The position numbers and the translations under genes were made by a program. Shown here in pieces: positions 62,401 to 64,000 of a stretch of DNA of 64,000 nt. Location: assembly GCA_905213905.1 (NCBI GenBank), contig CAJMKD010000012.1, positions 1-64,000 on the forward strand, written 5' to 3'. This DNA comes from an uncultured Sutterella sp. (GTDB lineage Bacteria; Pseudomonadota; Gammaproteobacteria; Burkholderiales; Burkholderiaceae_F). Every line of letters begins with the position of its first letter. Position 1 is the first letter of the stretch. The notes under the pieces were generated by a model, which searched no databases, was not told the origin of the DNA, and saw nothing but the letters and a program-made list of their open reading frames with translations.

Positions 62401-63192
62401 ATGCGCGCTCATCACACGGCCGAATTATCCCGGCGAAGCTTCATTGCCGCTCTTTTTGCCGCCAGCGGCCTCCCTTTTGTGCCGTCAACGATCCGCGCAG
62501 CGCAGTCTGGCGCAGCCTGGACCGAATCCGCCTTCCGAAAAGCCGAGCCCATCATTGACGCCGTCAAGCGCCATCCATTCATTCTGGGCCTCGCCGACGG
62601 CACGCTCCCGCCACCGAAATTCCGTTTCTATCTGGAAGAAGACCTCTGCTACCTGGTGCGCTACGAAGAAAGCCTGGCGCTTTTGGGCAAGCGGCTCCGC
62701 GCTCGGGGAGACGAACGCCGAAGCGAAGAAGATGCGCGCGATGCGGCGCAGCTCGCGCAATGGGCACTGGACACCCGCGCGGAATACAACCGCGTGCGCG
62801 CGCTTTTCGAAAAGCGCTACGGTGCTTCGCCTGTGCTCAATCCTTCGCCAGCCGCAGCGCTCTATTCGGAATTCGAGCACAAGCATGCAGCCGGGCCGTC
62901 TCTAGCCGCCGGCATGGCGGCGCTCCTGCCCTGCTTCTGGGTTTATGCCGAGGCAGGCCGCTTCATTGCCTCGCGAATGACGCTCGACGGCAATCCTTAC
63001 AAAGAATGGATTGAATGGTACGGGACCCCCAGCTTTGACGACGAAGCGTCGAAAGCCGCTGCGATAGCCGACCGTCTTGCGGCAGAAGCTTCCGAACGCG
63101 AGCGTGAAGAGATGACTGCCGTTTTCCTCAAAGCGTGCCGAATGGAATGGATGCTTTGGGATGCAGCCTGGCAGAGCGAGGACTTGAATTAG
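62401..63192 (+). CDS. Exported TenA/thiaminase-2-like protein
   Basis: A 263-residue TenA-family protein carrying a twin-arginine-like signal (RRSFIAALFAASGLPF, residues 11-26), unusual because TenA is normally cytoplasmic. The family core starts at HPFILGLADGTLP (58-70). The catalytic set of B. subtilis TenA is conserved in kind and spacing: Asp81, Cys178, Tyr207 and Glu249. TenA hydrolyses aminopyrimidines for thiamin salvage; an exported copy could act on thiamin or breakdown products in the periplasm. It may instead use the PqqC/TenA fold for another reaction. I saw no TPP riboswitch upstream. Confidence 0.78.
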   Translation: MRAHHTAELSRRSFIAALFAASGLPFVPSTIRAAQSGAAWTESAFRKAEPIIDAVKRHPFILGLADGTLPPPKFRFYLEEDLCYLVRYEESLALLGKRLRARGDERRSEEDARDAAQLAQWALDTRAEYNRVRALFEKRYGASPVLNPSPAAALYSEFEHKHAAGPSLAAGMAALLPCFWVYAEAGRFIASRMTLDGNPYKEWIEWYGTPSFDDEASKAAAIADRLAAEASEREREEMTAVFLKACRMEWMLWDAAWQSEDLN

Positions 63193-63369
63193 TGCCCGTT
63201 TCGCTTGCGCAATTGAAATCCACTCGCCGACGAAGCGGCTCTCAAAAATGCGCCGCCTAAGTGAATCGGCGGCATCAGCGCAGAAGCTGCAGAGGCCGAT
63301 CTCCGATTAACGGGGCGTTGCGCCCGGGAAGCCGGCCTCGCAAAGAAAGCGCAGCAATCTGACCGTCGA
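63193..63369. other. Intergenic sequence, no gene seen
   Basis: This is part of a 386-base gap before the LysR gene. It holds no open frame, clear promoter or terminator. Confidence 0.3.
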
Positions 63370-63567
63370 TTATTTGTTCGATTGAGATCCTTGAAACTCA
63401 AAAACTTCACTGTGGCCGAGTTGGTGGAATAGTTCCAGATCGCCTTCTACCTGACCCATCGGATAAACAGCCATCGTGAGATTCGGACGGTCGGTCTGCG
63501 CTTTTTCTTTAGCGAGCGGGTAAACAAGCTGCTTCATCGACTTGTTTCGCGGATCAGGACCTGTCAT
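63370..63567 (-). CDS. Small doubtful open frame, possible gene remnant
   Basis: A 65-codon frame divergent from the LysR gene by 11 bases, the place where a LysR target gene is usually found. Its end, VYPMGQVEGDLELFHQLG, faintly recalls the start of TRAP-type DctP binding proteins, which would make it a degraded fragment, but the likeness is slight. It has no clear ribosome site. It could equally be a chance open frame. Confidence 0.25.
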   Translation of the reverse strand: MTGPDPRNKSMKQLVYPLAKEKAQTDRPNLTMAVYPMGQVEGDLELFHQLGHSEVFEFQGSQSNK

Positions 63568-63578
63568 GCTTTGTCATC

Positions 63579-64000
63579 ATGATCCGCTACGACTTCACCG
63601 ATCTCAGCATCTTTCTCACGCTCGCGCGCACCGGAAGCCTCACGAAGGCAACCGAGACCTTGCCCTTCACGCCCTCGGCCTTGAGCCTGCGGCTTCGCAA
63701 GCTTGAGGATGCGCTCGGCGCGAAGCTCTTCATGCGGGAGGCTCGGGGCCTGGCGCTCACGCCTGCGGGCGATGTGCTCGTCCGTCATGCCCAGAACGTT
63801 CTCAAAGCCGCCGCACAGCTTGAAACAGCCATGTCGGGCTTTGACACGAAGGAGCGCCGGACGCTCCGAATCGCCTCCAACAGCACCGGCCTGCAAAACG
63901 TCATCGCGCCCGTTGCCGGCGGCTTCCTCGCCGGGCGCCGCGTGCGGCTCGTTTTTCTGGAGCTCCGCTCGCACGAGGCTGCGGAAGCGCTCAGCGACGG
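63579..64000 (+). CDS. LysR-family regulator, cut by the window end
   Basis: The first 140 residues of a LysR-type regulator. The helix-turn-helix is clear: FLTLARTGSLTKATETLPFT then SALSLRLRKLEDALGAKLF, followed by LTPAGDVLVRHAQNVL. The effector-binding domain begins near residue 92 and runs off the window. The ATG at 63579 begins the normal LysR N-terminus. Its target would be the divergent region to the left, where only a doubtful small frame remains. Confidence 0.9.
   Translation, partial: MIRYDFTDLSIFLTLARTGSLTKATETLPFTPSALSLRLRKLEDALGAKLFMREARGLALTPAGDVLVRHAQNVLKAAAQLETAMSGFDTKERRTLRIASNSTGLQNVIAPVAGGFLAGRRVRLVFLELRSHEAAEALSD

Noticed and set aside
1..64000. CRISPR arrays, insertion sequences, phage genes, rRNA and tRNA genes
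   Set aside because: I looked for direct repeat arrays, transposase or integrase motifs and RNA signatures on both strands and saw none I could support.

Overview
This is a GC-rich, gene-dense bacterial chromosome segment with no rRNA, tRNA, CRISPR array or insertion sequence that I could find. The gene content (many exported FAD-dependent fumarate-reductase-like enzymes, a TorA-type molybdoenzyme, small c-type cytochromes, a Dba/DsbI pair, YciB and a parvulin) points to an anaerobic or microaerophilic, probably gut-associated betaproteobacterium, most likely Sutterellaceae. The assignment rests on protein resemblance and gene complement, not on a marker gene.

Layout. 1-4110: a small membrane protein, then a monoheme cytochrome c plus TorA-like reductase operon. 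4164-11813 (minus): a large SF1 helicase broken by a frameshift, TilS with a long basic N-terminal extension, and an M20 peptidase. 12195-14000: an FMN+FAD exported reductase. 14441-21389: a DNA-deoxyinosine glycosylase, small membrane proteins, an EamA transporter, a chalcone-isomerase-like protein, five unrecognised genes in two minus-strand units, and a HAD phosphatase. 21521-31311: the respiratory core. It holds a TtrS/TtrR-like two-component system overlapping a flavoprotein gene, a flavoprotein plus tetraheme cytochrome pair, a DprA-like gene, and a canonical fumarate reductase flavoprotein preceded by two NarL-like boxes. 31511-38798: a membrane protein, SerB, and a five-gene ABC importer/phosphodiesterase operon behind a Pho-box-like element, then a GNAT gene. 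39000-47664: an M16 protease, YciB, a parvulin, a fifth flavoprotein, a Sel1 protein and a YihY protein. 47906-55788: DsbI with its small partner Dba, isoaspartyl dipeptidase, two membrane proteins, and a MerR regulator divergent from a Zn/Cd/Pb ATPase. 55982-64000: a membrane protein, a CMD protein, a lysine riboswitch with intrinsic terminator controlling an APC permease and probably an amidohydrolase, a frameshifted MocR regulator, an exported TenA-like protein, and a truncated LysR gene.

How it works together. Five separate exported flavin reductases plus TorA lie in about 45 kb, each with a different way of receiving electrons (attached FMN domain, separate tetraheme cytochrome, monoheme cytochrome, or none visible). 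This looks like a toolkit for using several organic electron acceptors in the periplasm. Two of the five carry a leucine where fumarate reductases have an active-site histidine, one carries an isoleucine, and the FMN-containing one has lost most of the fumarate-binding motifs, so most probably reduce something other than fumarate. The regulation visible in the sequence (TtrSR-like system, NarL-like boxes, Pho-like box, lysine riboswitch, MerR operator) fits an organism that senses alternative acceptors and nutrients in the gut.
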